Origin: Phaeosaccion multiseriatum | Taxonomy: Eukaryota > Ochrophyta, other classes | Length of the DNA stretch: 64,000 bases | Direction: 5' to 3' | Assembly (NCBI GenBank): GCA_965112735.1 | Contig: OZ218951.1 | Span: 5,084,001 to 5,148,000 of the forward strand | Made by a program: the position numbers and the translations under genes | Part shown: positions 32,912-44,999 of the stretch, one piece after another | Layout of the letters: every line of letters begins with the position of its first letter | Numbering within the stretch: position 1 is the stretch's first letter | Notes under the pieces: generated by a model | What the model saw: the letters and a program-made list of their open reading frames with translations, nothing else | What the model was told of the DNA's origin: nothing | Database searches by the model: none

Positions 32912-34845
32912 ATGCCCATTATTGAGGTACGTTCGTACGCGCACTTCCTCCGCCCCGCTTCACCTCGTCACAACTCAAACGACGCGCTCACTTATTGTGT
33001 GTCCATGCATGCTTCCCCCTTACTCCCGTGCTGTTGTGATACCTCTCCGTGTGGCAGTCTTACCGCCTTGGGCAAGCCATCATAAGTGGTCAGAGCATCC
33101 AAAGGGTGCAAGCGGCTGTGAGGGATCTCGTCGCTGTAAACGGAGGGAGGAAGGCATGCTTGGACGAGCCCCTCCATATGGAGCAATGGAGGTGGCCTGC
33201 CCTGCACTTAGCTGTACTGGAAAGGAGACATGATATCATTGGTCTTCTTCTGCAAGAGGGGGCGTCGCCGAATGCTGGAGGGACTGCAGCTGGCGCGAGT
33301 GCGTTGAGGGTTGCAAGTGATTTTAAGTATGCTGCTGTCCTACAACAGCTCCTGGATGCTGGTGCTGACGTCAATACAGTGATGAGCGATGGAAGTACGG
33401 CTCTCATGGAGGCCTCCCAGGAAGGAGCCGTGGTGGTGGTGCACAAGCTGCTCTCTGCCGGTGCCAGGGTGGACTTGGCTGACGATAGTGGCGATACGGC
33501 TTTGGTCCGCGCCTCAGAGAATGGACACCATAAAGTGGTGCAGCAGCTCCTTGATGCTGGTGCTGACGTCAATAAAGAAGGGGGAGATGGAATTACGGCT
33601 CTCATGGAAGCCTCCGAGGGAGGAGACGTGGTGGTGGTGCACAAGCTGCTCTCTGCCGGTGCCAGGGTGGACTTGGTTGACGATAGGGGCGATAAAGCTT
33701 TGAACTACTCCTCCAGACTGGGACATCATGAAGTGGTGCAGCAGCTCCTTGATGCTGGTGCGAAGGTGAATTGGGCGAATGAGAAGGGGCGGACGGCGCT
33801 TACTGATGCCTCGTTTTCAGGGCATGAACAGGTAGTCCAACAGCTTATCAGAGCTGGCGCGGAGGTCGAAAAGGAAGATTCAGAAGGCTGTACGGCCTTG
33901 CTCGTGGCCTCACAGGAAGGGGATCATGCGGTGGTGCAGCTGCTGCTAGAGGCAGGCGCTGATCCCAACCACATGGAAAGACAAGCTTTCGACCGCCTGC
34001 TAGAGGCAGGCGCTGATCCCAACCACATGGAAAGACAAGCTTTCAACCGCACCCCCTTGTTCATGGCCGCACATGGCGGATACCACAGGGTCACGCAGCT
34101 GCTCCTCATCTCCGGGGCAAATGCGAATTTGGGAGGCCGCAGCGGATTTTTTCCGCTCTATGCTGCAACCGAAGGTGGACATGGTGCAACATATGGCCTT
34201 GTGGTGGAGCAGCTCATCGCTGCCGGCGCGGAACTCGAAAGCCGTACTGGTGAATGGGGGAGAACACCATTGATGGGAGCGACTATACAAGGGTCCAGAA
34301 GCATTGTGCGGAAGCTGCTCAGGGCTGGGGCAGAGGTGAATGCGATCAGTAGCGATGGATTTGGAGCGATACATTTGGCATGTGCCGAGGGCCATGCTCG
34401 TGTCGCGGAGGATTTGATCTCAGCAGGTGCTGATGTGGAAATGCTGACGGTGGTTACGCCTTTAATGATGGCTGCTGCGAACGGCCATGGGGCAGTGGTC
34501 CGTGTGCTGCTGTCTGCGGGGGCTGATACTGAAAATGAGGGCGCTGTCAACGGCGGAACGCCCTTGTTTCATGCGGCACAACAAGGCCACAGCGGGGCGG
34601 CGCTGGAGCTACTCTCAGGAGGGGCCTCACTGACAAAGGCTTTGACAAAAGCACGAGAGTATATCGATGGAGCAGCATGTATAGAATTCCTCCTGGCTGC
34701 GGAAAGACATCACTTTGCGTCACAAAGCGCGTTGGACCTGATGCGGGGCACTGACCTTCTCTTTAGCAAGGAAGGGAGGCTGAAGGTGTCGCAGAGAGAG
34801 CTTAGCCCTGAGGTGCTGCAGGAGGTGGCGGAGGAGATGGCATGA
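32912..34845 (+). CDS. Ankyrin-repeat protein, family member 1
   Basis: A 15-base first exon (32912-32926, MPIIE) is spliced to one long exon (33058-34845) to give 600 residues. Member 2 has the same structure, which supports the micro-exon. About 14 ankyrin repeats follow, of the form DGSTALMEASQEGAVVVVHK and LLSAGARVD. Two repeats have been duplicated as a 198-bp unit (near 33390 and 33590). A 57-bp tandem duplication at about 33950-34050 inserts a partial repeat (RLLEAGADPNHMERQAF) that breaks the register. The last 43 residues (ASQSALDLMRGTDLLFSKEG and onward) are shared by all four members and are not ankyrin. There is no signal peptide or membrane segment, so a cytosolic binding protein is likely. 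The ligand is unknown. Confidence 0.88.
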
Positions 34846-35963
34846 CAAGCTCCCCTCCCCTCTCTTTTCTGAACCGAAACTCATTCATGTGAAACTCTTA
34901 CTTCGTAGTACCTAACAAATATAGAGGAGCCAGCGACTTAGGGAAGAAGAAGAAGGAATGGTTGTCATTCTCACGGCCTTTCCACCTGTGAAGTCACTGT
35001 GACCCTAGCCCTCCGCAGCGAAGGATTCTCACTCCTGTTGCCGCTTTGTCCGAGTTCGACTGCCGATGGTGTCTCAAGAGGCCGAGAAGGTCAACGCGTG
35101 TGTGCGTGCGTGCACGTCGCAGAATAAGCTAGCGTAGTGTTTCCCCCAAGAAAGCCAACGAAATGACGACAAAAACACCGGTGATTGGGTGTCCGAAAGT
35201 TGGGGTGTGGAGTAAGCGAGCGTCTGCAGCTTCTTATTCTCTCTCTCCCCCGCTCTCTCTCTCTCTCTAGCTAGGGTGTAACAATATTTGCAGGACGCCT
35301 TGAATATGCTCCACACGGACGCCAGGCCTGGAGCGGCAGCAGCGGCCAGCGAGACACGCAGGGAGCAGCACTAGCTACGCCAACACCTACGGCCCCGAGG
35401 TAGTGCGCCTCATCACCTTCACCATCGAGACCCATGGACGACTCGTCGGCGCAATCCCTTCTAGCTAGGCTACACGCCCTGGTAGGCGAGCACGTCGTCT
35501 CCCGTACCGGACCCACCGTCTCTCACACCACCAATGATCAACCCCTGATACACTATCGCCCACATTCTCGATAGCGCGCTATCGGCCGCCGGTCGATAGC
35601 GGATAGCGCGCCGGCGATAGCTAGCGGATAGCAGATAGTGGCTGCATCAGGGGTTGAGAAACTGAAACTAAGGGCCATGTCCTCTCCAAACTTCGACGCC
35701 TCAGCAGCTGCAGCCACCATAATTCTCTCTCTCTCTTCTTCCTCTTCCTCTCCTTTTAGTCCTTTATAGCTTATAGCCGTTGCGCTCCAGCGGGCTCGAT
35801 ATGATAGATCGATTCGCCATAGGATCCTGTCCCCGGGGCGATGAGCCATTACTTTTAGACAATCATAGATGGCACTTAAGGGCCCCTTGTAATCCCGCCT
35901 CCGGGCTGCTACTCTCATCCCGCCTCCCTATCTTTGCCGTACCCACGCCCTCTTTCCGCTACC
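34846..35963. other. Intergenic between ankyrin members 1 and 2
   Basis: No gene is supported. It contains GA/CT-rich patches, a MITE-like element (listed separately) and, from about 35880, the presumed promoter of member 2. That promoter shares blocks such as CATCCCGCCTCCCTATC with the sequence upstream of member 1. Confidence 0.6.
35539..35656. mobile_element. 118-bp MITE-like element
   Basis: Ends CAACCCCTGAT (35539-35549) and ATCAGGGGTTG (35646-35656) are perfect inverted repeats. The interior is a string of CGATAGCGCGCTATCG-like self-complementary words. It belongs to the same family as 21019-21193. Confidence 0.7.
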
Positions 35964-37595
35964 ATGCCAAGTATTGAGGTATGAGCATTTCCGCCTCACC
36001 TTGTCACCCTCCAACGATCCACTCACGATTCCCCCCTACTGTTGCGATACCTCTCTGTGTGACAGGCTACCCGCCTGTACCAAGCCATCCGCGGTGGCCA
36101 GAGCGTCCGAAAGGTGCAGGCGGCGGTGAGGGCCCTCGTCGCTAAGAACGGAGGGCGGAGGGCATGCTTGGACGAGCCCGTCGACGGGTCCGGGTTTCCT
36201 GCCCTACACGTCGCGATGAGTGAGAAGAGGGGCGACATCGCTGCGCTTCTGCTGCAAGAGGGGGCGTCGCCGAATGCTGCTGCAGAGACTACAAATGGCA
36301 CGAGTGCGTTGATGGCCGCATGTCATTATAAGGATGCTGCTGCCGTCCAACAGCTCCTTGATGCTGGTGCTGACGTAAATGCACAAGCGAGAGATGGATT
36401 TACTGCTCTCATGGAGGCCTCCCAGGAAGGAACCGTGGTGGTGGTGCACGAGCTGCTCTCCGCCGGTGCCAGCCTGGACTTGGTTACCACCTGTGGCGTT
36501 GCGACGGCGTTGTTCATGTCCTCCCAAAACGGGCACCATGCAGTGGCGCAGCAGCTGCTGTCGGCGGGGGCAAAGGTGGACTGGGCAAATGAGAAGGGGC
36601 GTACGGCGCTCCATCAAGCCTCACATGGAGGACACGAAAGGGTAGTCCAGCAGCTGCTCTCAGCCGTCGCGGAGGTCGACAAGGAAGATTCAGAAGGCTT
36701 TACGGCCTTGCACCTTGCCTCCCAGGAAGGGCATCATGCGGTGGTGCAACAGCTGCTGTCGGCCGGCGCTGATCCCAACCACTTGAGTCTTCATGGCCAC
36801 ACCCCCTTGCGCATTGCCGTAGAAATGGGACACGACAGGGTCACGCAGCTGCTGCTCACCTCAGGGGCAGATGCGAATTTGCCAGACCGCGACATGTGGT
36901 TTCCGCTGTATATAGCAAGCAGTGAAGGGTATGGCATTGTGGTGGATCAGCTCATCACAGCCGGTGCTGACCTTGAAAAACGTAGCGGCGAGCGGCGGCG
37001 AACTGCGTTGATGCAAGCTTCTATGGAAGGGCACCGAAGTGTTGTGCGGAAGTTGCTCAGGGCTGGGGCAGAGGTGGATGCGATTGATGGCGACAGGTGT
37101 GGAGCGATACACTTGGCAGCTGGAAAGGGCCATGCTCGTGTCGTGGAGGAGCTCATCTCAGGAGGGGCTGACGTGGAGATGCTGTCTCAAAAGGGGCCTA
37201 GTGCTGCTACGGCCTTGATCATGGCTGCTCTACAGGGCCATGGGGCAGTGATCCGTGTGCTGCTATCTGCGGGGGCTGATCCTGACAATGGGAAGGGCTT
37301 CCTTAAATACATGTCGCCCTTAGTTTGTGCAGCGTGTAAGGGCCACAGCGGGGCGGCGCTGGAGCTGCTCTCTGGAGGGGCCTCACTGGAAAAGGCTCTG
37401 ACAGCAGCACGAACGTATGGCGATGCAGTTGTTGAATTCCTCCTGGCCGCGGACAGACAGCACTTTGCGTCACAAAGCGCGTTGGACCTGATGCGGGGCA
37501 CTGACCTTCTCTTTAGCAAGGAAGGGAGGCTAAAGGTGTCGCAGAGAGAGCTTAGCCCTGAGGTGCTGCAGGAGGTGGCGGAGGAGATGGCATGA
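35964..37595 (+). CDS. Ankyrin-repeat protein, family member 2
   Basis: Micro-exon 35964-35978 (MPSIE) plus exon 36066-37595 give 514 residues. The N-terminal segment (YQAIRGGQSVRKVQAAVRAL then GGRRACLDEP) and the C-terminal 43 residues are nearly identical to member 1, while the ankyrin helices differ. The repeats run without break from about residue 40 to 450. One repeat carries an extra residue (TCGVATALFMSSQNGHHAV). The 140 bases before the stop are almost identical to those of member 1 at DNA level, closer than the repeats. It is in the same orientation as member 1, so the pair is probably a tandem duplication. Confidence 0.9.
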
Positions 37596-38674
37596 CAAGC
37601 TCACCACGCGCGGTGTCCGCTGCCGGGAAGGGGGGATGCGGGCGGTCCCGAGCCACTCACACACCGTCAGGCAGAAGCAGGAGCGGCAGGGAGTCGAGGA
37701 CGAGGGTGGGAAGCAGAGAAGAGAAAGATGGGCAGGCCTTCCATCTCCAGGCAAGTCTTGACGAAACGCAAGCAGGGTACTCGGTGGTCACCGCCCGTGA
37801 GACTTTCAGCTTTGCATGGGGGGAAGGCGCTGTGGCAGAGGTGCAGGAGGTGTGAGGGAGCGGGGAAGCAAGAGGGAGCCGTAGGAGGAGGACGAGGACG
37901 AGGAGGTGGAGGGCTGACTCGTGTTAAGGGGGAGGAAGGCACAAACGACCACATTAGCTATTGGACATCGTCTGCGGGCGCACGGTAGGGGGCTGATACC
38001 GCGACGACGTACATGAAGGCAGCACCAACCGTAGTGTCTTGGTCCAGCAGAGGGTAGATAGACAGATAGATGCAGAGTGTTGGGCTTGGATACGGTAGAT
38101 GGGTTGTAATTATTCATGTGCTAGTCCAGGACTCACTCCATACCCCCCCCACACCCAGTCCATACCCCCCCCACACACCCAGTCAAGCGGACATGAGTGC
38201 GTGCGTCAAGGAATGGACTCACGGGGAGGGGCTCAACAGTCGTAGAGGATTTCAAGAAAGTAAAAAAAAACCCAAAAAACTGAAGCATAAGGGGCTTAGC
38301 TTTGTGTACTTCACACACGAGTCTGTCTGTAAGGAGTAAACCGAAACCGCCCCTATAGCTTTATCACTCTCCCCTTCATATGTATAACTGGAAGTTGTGC
38401 TTGATTGAAAAAAGGGCGACTCAGATTCTGGAGTCGCAATGTCCTGAGTGGCAAGTCTCTCCCCGTGAGTCCCTTCCTTCGTCCTTGATGCACGCAACCA
38501 TATGAGCTTGACTGGGTGTGGAGTGACGCCTGGAACGAGGTCCGATTCATACATTAATACCCATCCATCTTATCCGTCTGTCTGTCGGCCCTGACGCCCT
38601 TGCTGTACTTGAGAGAATAAGGCACGTCCTTCGGTCCTCGCCTTCCCCCTCCTTCATCGTAACTGCCTTTGCCT
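37596..38674. other. Intergenic, nothing recognised
   Basis: Several short open frames exist on both strands, but none has a convincing start, splice pattern or family motif. A short direct duplication (CCATACCCCCCCCACAC) lies at about 38139-38180. Confidence 0.5.
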
Positions 38675-40183
38675 TTACTTCCCTCTCGAGGTGCAAAAGT
38701 TCTCGTGCTGTAGCCTGGCCCTCCTGTCTCGGAGCGTCTTGCCACAGTAGGCGCAGGGCTGGGCCTTGGTCTCTCCCGGCCCCTCCGGCTTCAAATTGGC
38801 GCTGTGCTTCAGGTACGCACCCTCGTTGGCGAAGGAGTAGCCACAGATGGCACAGTAGCGCCGTCCCTCCCGCCCCTCTCCCTCTCCCGTGCTACTCCTG
38901 CTGGTGAGGCTTACCCTCTCCTCCTCGGGGTGCTGCGGCTGTACCACCAACTGCTGTGGGCTCTCCCCATCGACGTCGACGTATATGCTGCCCCGCTGCT
39001 CCCCCCCCTCCTTCTCGTTGGCCCCAAACCAGTCCGGAGTGATGTCCGTGCAAGGCCCTTGGTGCTTGGCTACGATGTGCTGGACTAAGCTTCGAGCGTT
39101 TCCGAAACGGCGCTTGCAGTACTTGCATTCGAACTCATGGTTGGCCTTTCCCACGGCTTTTCTCTCTCCTTCTTGTCCTTCTTGCCCTTCTTGCCCCTCT
39201 TGCCCTTCTCTTCCTCCTCCTCCTCCTCCTCCTCCTCCTCCTCCTCCTCCTCCGCCAGCCGACGAATATGAAAGGGGCAGCGAGGAGGCCTCTCCCCCTT
39301 CTTCTCCTCCCGACGCTCTTTGGGTCTCGCCCGTCATCCCTGTGCCTGCGATTTTGAGTGGTGCGTTCCCCCCGGTGCGTTCAGTCCCACCACCACCACC
39401 ACCACGACCACCACCACCACCACCACCACCACAAGTCGCGGCAGTCGGCGATACAGCACCAGTAGGACCTGTAGCAGCAGCAGTCGCAGTCGCCTCTCCC
39501 TCTCGACGTGTACTGCCATTCCTGCTCGGCTCTCCCTCTCTCATCTGTACGAGCTTGAGCTCATGCACCTCCCGTGTGTGGCCCCTCAGCCCCTGCTCCG
39601 TCCTGAACGACCGCTCACACTGCCGGCACCTGTATGCATGCTGCTGTATCGCCAACGGCTGCTGTTGCTGCTGTTGTCGCTCCTGATTGAGGCTGACCCC
39701 ATTCGTGGATTCTGCTTCTCCTTCTCCTCCTCCCCCCCCCCCTCCTACACGCGGCTTCTCCCGTGTACATGCGCGCTTCGCGTCCTCCTCACGCCCCTTT
39801 GCGGTGACCCCTCCAATAACCTCCGCCCCTGCCGCTGCTTCCCCATCAACCACCCACGGAACAACGCAGCGTGAACGTGAACATCGTGCAGCAGTTGGTG
39901 ATACAGCAACAGCCCATCGACCGCCTCGACCCGCTCCCTCACCCCCACCCTCCGCCCCTGCCCCCCCCGCTGCTTCTCCTCCTGCAGCTGGTGCTGTACC
40001 ACCAACTGTTGCTGCTGCTGCTGCTATGACTGACCCCTCTTCATCAGCCTCGCGGCAGAGAGAGAAGGTGACACTCCTCGTTTGCCTCCTTCTGAAAGAC
40101 CCTCCGCTCTGATGCCTTTTGCACAGATAGCCGTGTCTCACGAGAGCGTGGGAGGGAAACTCCGTACTCCCAACCTTGGACAC
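38675..40183 (-). CDS. C2H2-type zinc-finger protein, 5' end unresolved
   Basis: A single long frame ends at TAA 38675. Zinc fingers seen are YRCRQCERSFRTEQGLRGHT with REVH (C-x2-C-x12-H-x4-H), FECKYCKRRFGNARSLVQHI with VAKH, a partial YCAICGYSFANEGAYLKH, and a terminal C2HC knuckle CAYCGKTLRDRRARLQHENF-C. The linkers are poly-Gly, poly-Gln and tandem EGQ repeats. It should be a nuclear nucleic-acid-binding protein. The frame has no ATG near 40183 (only GTG), so the first exon lies upstream or the start is spliced. A TATA-like TTATATACC at about 40205-40215 could be its promoter. Five copies of the dispersed 15-mer are read in different frames here. Confidence 0.7.
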   Translation of the reverse strand: MSKVGSTEFPSHALVRHGYLCKRHQSGGSFRRRQTRSVTFSLCREADEEGSVIAAAAATVGGTAPAAGGEAAGGAGAEGGGEGAGRGGRWAVAVSPTAARCSRSRCVVPWVVDGEAAAGAEVIGGVTAKGREEDAKRACTREKPRVGGGGGGGEGEAESTNGVSLNQERQQQQQQPLAIQQHAYRCRQCERSFRTEQGLRGHTREVHELKLVQMREGEPSRNGSTRREGEATATAAATGPTGAVSPTAATCGGGGGGGGRGGGGGGTERTGGNAPLKIAGTGMTGETQRASGGEEGGEASSLPLSYSSAGGGGGGGGGGGGGGGREGQEGQEGQEGQEGERKAVGKANHEFECKYCKRRFGNARSLVQHIVAKHQGPCTDITPDWFGANEKEGGEQRGSIYVDVDGESPQQLVVQPQHPEEERVSLTSRSSTGEGEGREGRRYCAICGYSFANEGAYLKHSANLKPEGPGETKAQPCAYCGKTLRDRRARLQHENFCTSRGK

Positions 40184-42048
40184 ATATGGCAGACAGCAGA
40201 GAGCAAAGGTATATAACAGGGAGGAGCAGCAGCAGTACCGAGCAGGTAGGTAGGAGTTAGCAACAGAGAGGGAAGCAGGGGGGGACAGAAGAGACTAGGG
40301 AAGAGTTTGAGTGTGAGGAAAGGCGCAGCAGCGCTGTCTCTCTTCCTTTCTTCCTTCCTGCCTGCCTGTCTGCTTGCCTCAATCCGTACCACCAAGGTCC
40401 GCTCCGCAAAGACTCGCTCCTGCTGTCCTCACCATACTATGTGCCTCCAAATCCTCCTCCCCTCCCCCAATCCTCCCATATGCCTCCAACCCCCCCTCCA
40501 TCTTTCTCCTATATGCCTCCAAATTCTCTCGTCTCCCTCCCTTCGTCCCACCCTCCCTCCCACCACACCCACCTGCCGCAGCCCCTGCCGAGCGGCCTGC
40601 GCGTGTAGCCTCCACCCCTGGGGCTGCGCGTCCGCCAGACTCACGTGAACGAGCCCCCCGGGGGCCAGCAGCGGCGCCTGACTCGCACTGCACATGTACG
40701 TGTGTTTATGCGTGGACAGGGTATGGATCACCAACACGCAGAGGTAGGTATGCAGTAAGCAGAGTAAGGATGGAGACAGAGAGGGAGGGAGGGAGGGAGG
40801 GAGGGAGGGGAGGTGAGAGAGACATCCATGAGGGACGGGGGTGGGAGTGGGAGTGAGTGGGTTGGGAGTGAGGGGAGGAAGGGACAATGAGCAAGGAGCA
40901 GAGAAGTACGTGTGTGGCTTGGAGAGAGGGAAGGGCGGGGCATTCCTCGGACGATACATGCAGGGTTACACGGCGGCTGGGCATCAATGGGGCGAGAGAG
41001 GGAAGGGAGGACATACACAATGAGGAGAAGACAAGGATCAAGGCCTGTTCGCTCAGCCCCCTATCTCTCCCTGTCTGTCTCTGTCTCTGTCCCTCTCTCG
41101 CTTTTTGTTCTTCTCTGTCTGCCTCTCCCTCTCTTTCTCTCTCCCCTCCTCCCAATCTCTCTGTCTGTCCGTCTGTCTCTCTGCCTGTCTACCCCCCTTT
41201 TTTGTGTCTCTCTCTGCCTCTCACGCCTATCTCTCTGTCTCTCTCTTATGCTCTATCTTCATACCTCTGTCTCCCTTTCTCTCTCCCTCCCCCACCCACC
41301 TGTGCAGAAAGTGTGCCAGGAGAGAGCTGTGCCTGTGCACGTCTTCTGTGCCAGAGTGGGGGTGGTGAAACACAACGTGGTCGAAGGGCCTCTCCTCCCG
41401 CAGTAGCCGCAGTAGAACTTCCTCCTCCTCCTCGTTCCTGGTGCTGCTGCTACCGCTGCTGCTGCTGCCCGTCCTCTTGTCGCCTCCCCCCACCCCTCCA
41501 ACTGCTGCTTCTCCCTCTCCCTTCAGAATCTTTGGGGCTTGTCCCGTGGTGTCTTGGCCCTGCTGTAGCTGCTTCTGCTCCCCGTGTATTTTCTCCCTTC
41601 CGTGCTGCTGCTGCTGCTGCACCCCTCCTAATGGCGCTTCATCGCTTCGCAACGCAGCCCAGCTCAAATCGGTGGCATCCACAGAGAATCTAACGATAAC
41701 ACCAAGAGCTCGCAGCTTTGGGAGCATATGCACACACTCAGGGTACTTTTTGACCAGCTCTTCTCGGCTATCGTAACACGAGGCCACCAGCAGGACATTG
41801 CCTCCAAGGGAGGTGGACGAGGAGGAGGTGTGGTGTGGAGAGACAAGCCGACGACATAACCTCCTCCTCTTCTTTCCGGCGCTTCGGTCCACGGAGATTC
41901 CGCCTCCTCCCTTGCCTGTTGCAGCAGCGGCGTTCCGCAGTGCTTGGTCCCGTGCCTCCAAAATCATTTGCGCAAAAGCGAGAGTGAAGCTGAAGTTGCC
42001 CTCCCCCACGCAAAGGACGCGGACTAAGCCCCTCTCCCCTTGCTCCAT
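40138..42048 (-). CDS. BMT5-like (DUF2431) Rossmann-fold methyltransferase domain protein
   Basis: Exon 1 (42048-41300) begins MEQGERGLVRVLCVGEGNFS, the SAM-binding glycine motif of BMT5-like proteins. It continues with VASCYDSREELVKKYPE and VIVRFSVDATDL. After a low-complexity insert comes RPFDHVVFHHPHSGTEDVHR, the family's acidic-FPH motif region. Exon 2 (40687-40573) continues HSASQAPLLAPGGLVHVSLA in phase. Yeast Bmt5 methylates N3 of a uridine in 25S rRNA, so an rRNA methyltransferase in the nucleolus is likely. Exon 3 (40422-40138, starting QERVFAERTLVVRIEA) is in phase but tentative; it runs into the 5' end of the zinc-finger gene. The insert between the two halves is longer than in yeast. 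The ATG is the first after the GTG-initiated open frame. Confidence 0.78.
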
Positions 42049-42469
42049 GATATTGAGGAGGTCCCAGAGGGAGAGGGGGTAGGGGGTTGCAAGAGGAAGG
42101 GGTCGGATTGACTTTTTTTTCTTTTTCTCGTTTTCTGGCTTTGAACGTGTTAGTTCTCCAATTTTTCTCGTGGCCACTTCCACAATCGCATCGATTTTCG
42201 GATCGACACCAGTTTCGATGCGATTTACGTTACAAGCTCGCCGCTACCCCTATGTTTAGGGGTATGCCGGTCACGGTCATGATCTTCCCATTCAAATCCA
42301 TGGCGGGGAAGTGGGAAATCTGGATGAGAAAACAGGGAGGACAGCGTCGATAGCGCACGGGAAGCACATCACTGGATGCAGCGTGCTTAGGGCTTTAAGA
42401 ATGCTCTCTGTGACCTTTCTCCTGCTCATCATCTTCAGGTGGCAAAACGCCCTCCAAGCGAAAATTGAA

Positions 42470-44744
42470 ATGGCCACTCCGGGGCGTCCTCACCACCTCC
42501 GGTACCTGGATCGATGTACTTTCAAGCATGCAGAAACGCCCTGCGGCAAGAAGACAAGAGTGACACTGACTGTCGCACCCAGTGGAACCAGGAAGGAGCA
42601 GAAGCGCTATGGCAGCGTGTGCTCTAAGGAGCACGTCCAGGAGACGGAGGATGAACTTCTTGCGGAACGAATGGAACAGGCCAACATCAAGACGCCGCCG
42701 GCAAAGAGGAGCGAGATACAGCATCGGTGGGCTTCGCTGGTGAAGGGGTCCAAGTATTACTTTCCCAAGGGTGTATCAGAGTCCGCAGCGAAGAAGAGGA
42801 AGCTCCGAGACGGCGATTGGGGGGAGGAGGGTCCAGCTGAGGATACGGCCGGCATGCTCTTCACAGAGGCCGCAAGAAAAGCAGAGAAGCTGCGGAGGCG
42901 AGGGAGAGGCAAGAGGCAGTAAGCAAGAAAGCAGAGGGTCTTGCGGAGAAGCGCACAGCCCTAGAAACGGCGAGGCCGAGATGCAGCCTCAGAAGCGGAG
43001 CAGGGGTCGGGTGACGCAGCAGCACAGCAGCAGGAGCAAAGCCTTTCTTCTGCGACCAGGTGGAGTACTACGAGGGCGACGCCGAGCTTGCTGCGCTTCA
43101 CTACGGGCTGTGCACCTACAAGGCGGCTTGTGTGAAGGGAGCCTGTGACGACTGCAAGCCCGGCGTGAAGGGTATCCCCCATTGTGAGTACAGCGACGGA
43201 AACTACACGCACACGGTGCAGGTGATAGAGTGGGCGCCAGTGGTGACAAAAGAAGGGAAGAAGCACGACCGGCAGAACGTGGTTGTGGAGATGACTGTGG
43301 CCGAGCTGTCTAGGAGGGCCGAGCAGTTCCTCCGGCAGAGGTACATCCAGCATCATGTCGCGACGAAGGTGCAGAGGCTTGCTGCCGAGGTGACTCTGAA
43401 GCGACTCAAGCCCCATCAGATCATAATGGGGGTGGACTTTTCGGAGAAGCATAAGCTCCGCGGTACGTCAGAGCAAGAGGGGCGCCCACTTCTCTCCCCT
43501 CCCGTCCTCCCCCCACCCTTCCTCCCTCCTCTCCCCCCCCCCCTGCTCCCTCCTTTTCCTTCCTAATGTATTCGTGTGTTTCTCTCCTGCTCTCCCTTTC
43601 ATCAGGCGCGTTCTCTGTGACCTGCGGCACATGTCCGTCCGCGACGCTCATGATTTGCTACGTGCACTGCCGCCCCAGGATGTGGGGGGGGAAGCCCGTC
43701 CATGACGTGCACGCTCAGATTTTCATCTCCGACGACTCCCTTCAAGACCAAGCCTTCCATGAGCACTGCTGCAGCCTCATGCATCAGGAGTACAAGGGAT
43801 ACTTCAAAAATCACGGCCTCAAGCTGAAGGAGTGGATCAACGTCACTGACGGGTGCGCCAAGCAGTACAAGGGCGCAAAGAACTTCGCCTTCGTTGCCTC
43901 CTGTCTCAAGTTGTGGGGGGTGAAGATGACGCACATGTTCCACACCACCTCGCATGGTAAGGGGCCCCACGATGGGCTTGGGGGTACCATCAAGGCCATG
44001 GCATCGAGGAGGACGGACATGGGGGAGAGGGTGATGAACTCGGCGAAGGACTTTGCCGCCTTCGTGACTGAGATGTTTGACACCACCGCCCAGCCAATGT
44101 CGGACGAAGACTACTTTGGAAAGGGCTGGACACCTTTCACAGCCCGGATGACCCGTGTGAGGTTTATTGCCGCCGGCAGCATTCAGCGGGAGGACGTGAA
44201 CATCAAGGGCATCCAGGGCACCCAGAGTATATACCACTACGAGGGCGATGTGGAGAAGGGTGGCTTCGTTTCGGAGGCCACGATTGGAGCGTTCCATCAA
44301 GGCCAGGACTATGATGTTGCGTACCCACTTCATGTTCGCACGATGAGCTGTAGCTGCACCCCCTGCAGCAAGGGCGAGTACGAGGACTGCTTCGCCGCGA
44401 AGAATGGGCAAGGCGACCTGTTTGGGGGGGAGCCAAAGCTTGTGTACCTGTACCAGTCTATAGTGGGAGACAAGGGCCCGCTTCTCACTCGGGCCAGTGT
44501 AGTCGCGATGAACCGGCCTACATTGGAGTCTTGCTGCGCACGGGAAGGGATTAAGTACTCGAAAGGGACCCTCAAGCAGGGGCTGGTGCAGCTCCTGTTG
44601 GCGCGCCTTGCGTCCCGCGAAGCACCCGCGGAGCAGCCTGTGACGCCCGTTGTAGAGCCTTCGGCACCCCCAACACCTCCCACCACCCCTGCTGTCCTCT
44701 CTAGCCCGCCCCCGGCCGCTCCAGACACTGCTGTCATGATATAA
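42470..44744 (+). CDS. Transposon-derived DDE-like transposase
   Basis: Three coding blocks fit: 42470 to about 42920, about 43020-43462 and 43606-44744, with GT-AG introns. The first part has basic and Cys-containing regions (CTFKHAETPCGKK). The second has a Cys cluster (CTYKAACVKGACDDCKPG) and ends with the first acidic block IIMGVDFSEKHKLRG. The third carries VTDGCAKQYKGAKNF and HTTSHGKGPHDGLGGTIK. The D-G-x3-QYK and SHGKGP-DG-GG-K signatures are common in uncharacterised transposon proteins of animals and protists, and I take the Asp residues as catalytic. Upstream of 42470 the frame stays open through an AG acceptor at 42439-42440, so a further 5' exon is likely. No terminal repeats were found. 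The frame looks intact. Confidence 0.65.
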
Positions 44745-44999
44745 TTGACATAAATCTCACAGAAATTTTACTTTTAGTGCTTTTAATTGACATAAATATT
44801 ACTTTTAGTGTTTTCAATATTTCTCCCAACCCCCCTTTTCTCCCTCGCCCTTCGTTTCTCGGCAGTGCTGCGAACCGGACGACAGCTCTTCTTGTAGAGG
44901 GCATCCTTGCGCAGATTCTGACCTACCACACACCTTCGTACACCTTTCTGGCCAAGAGTTACGAGCTTTGGAAGCTGGGGCAGAGCAGCGATTGTGGAA

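Noticed and set aside
33090-37519. Minus-strand frames opposite the ankyrin genes
   Set aside because: They are antisense shadows of repeat codons. They have no start context, and the plus strand carries the ankyrin signature.
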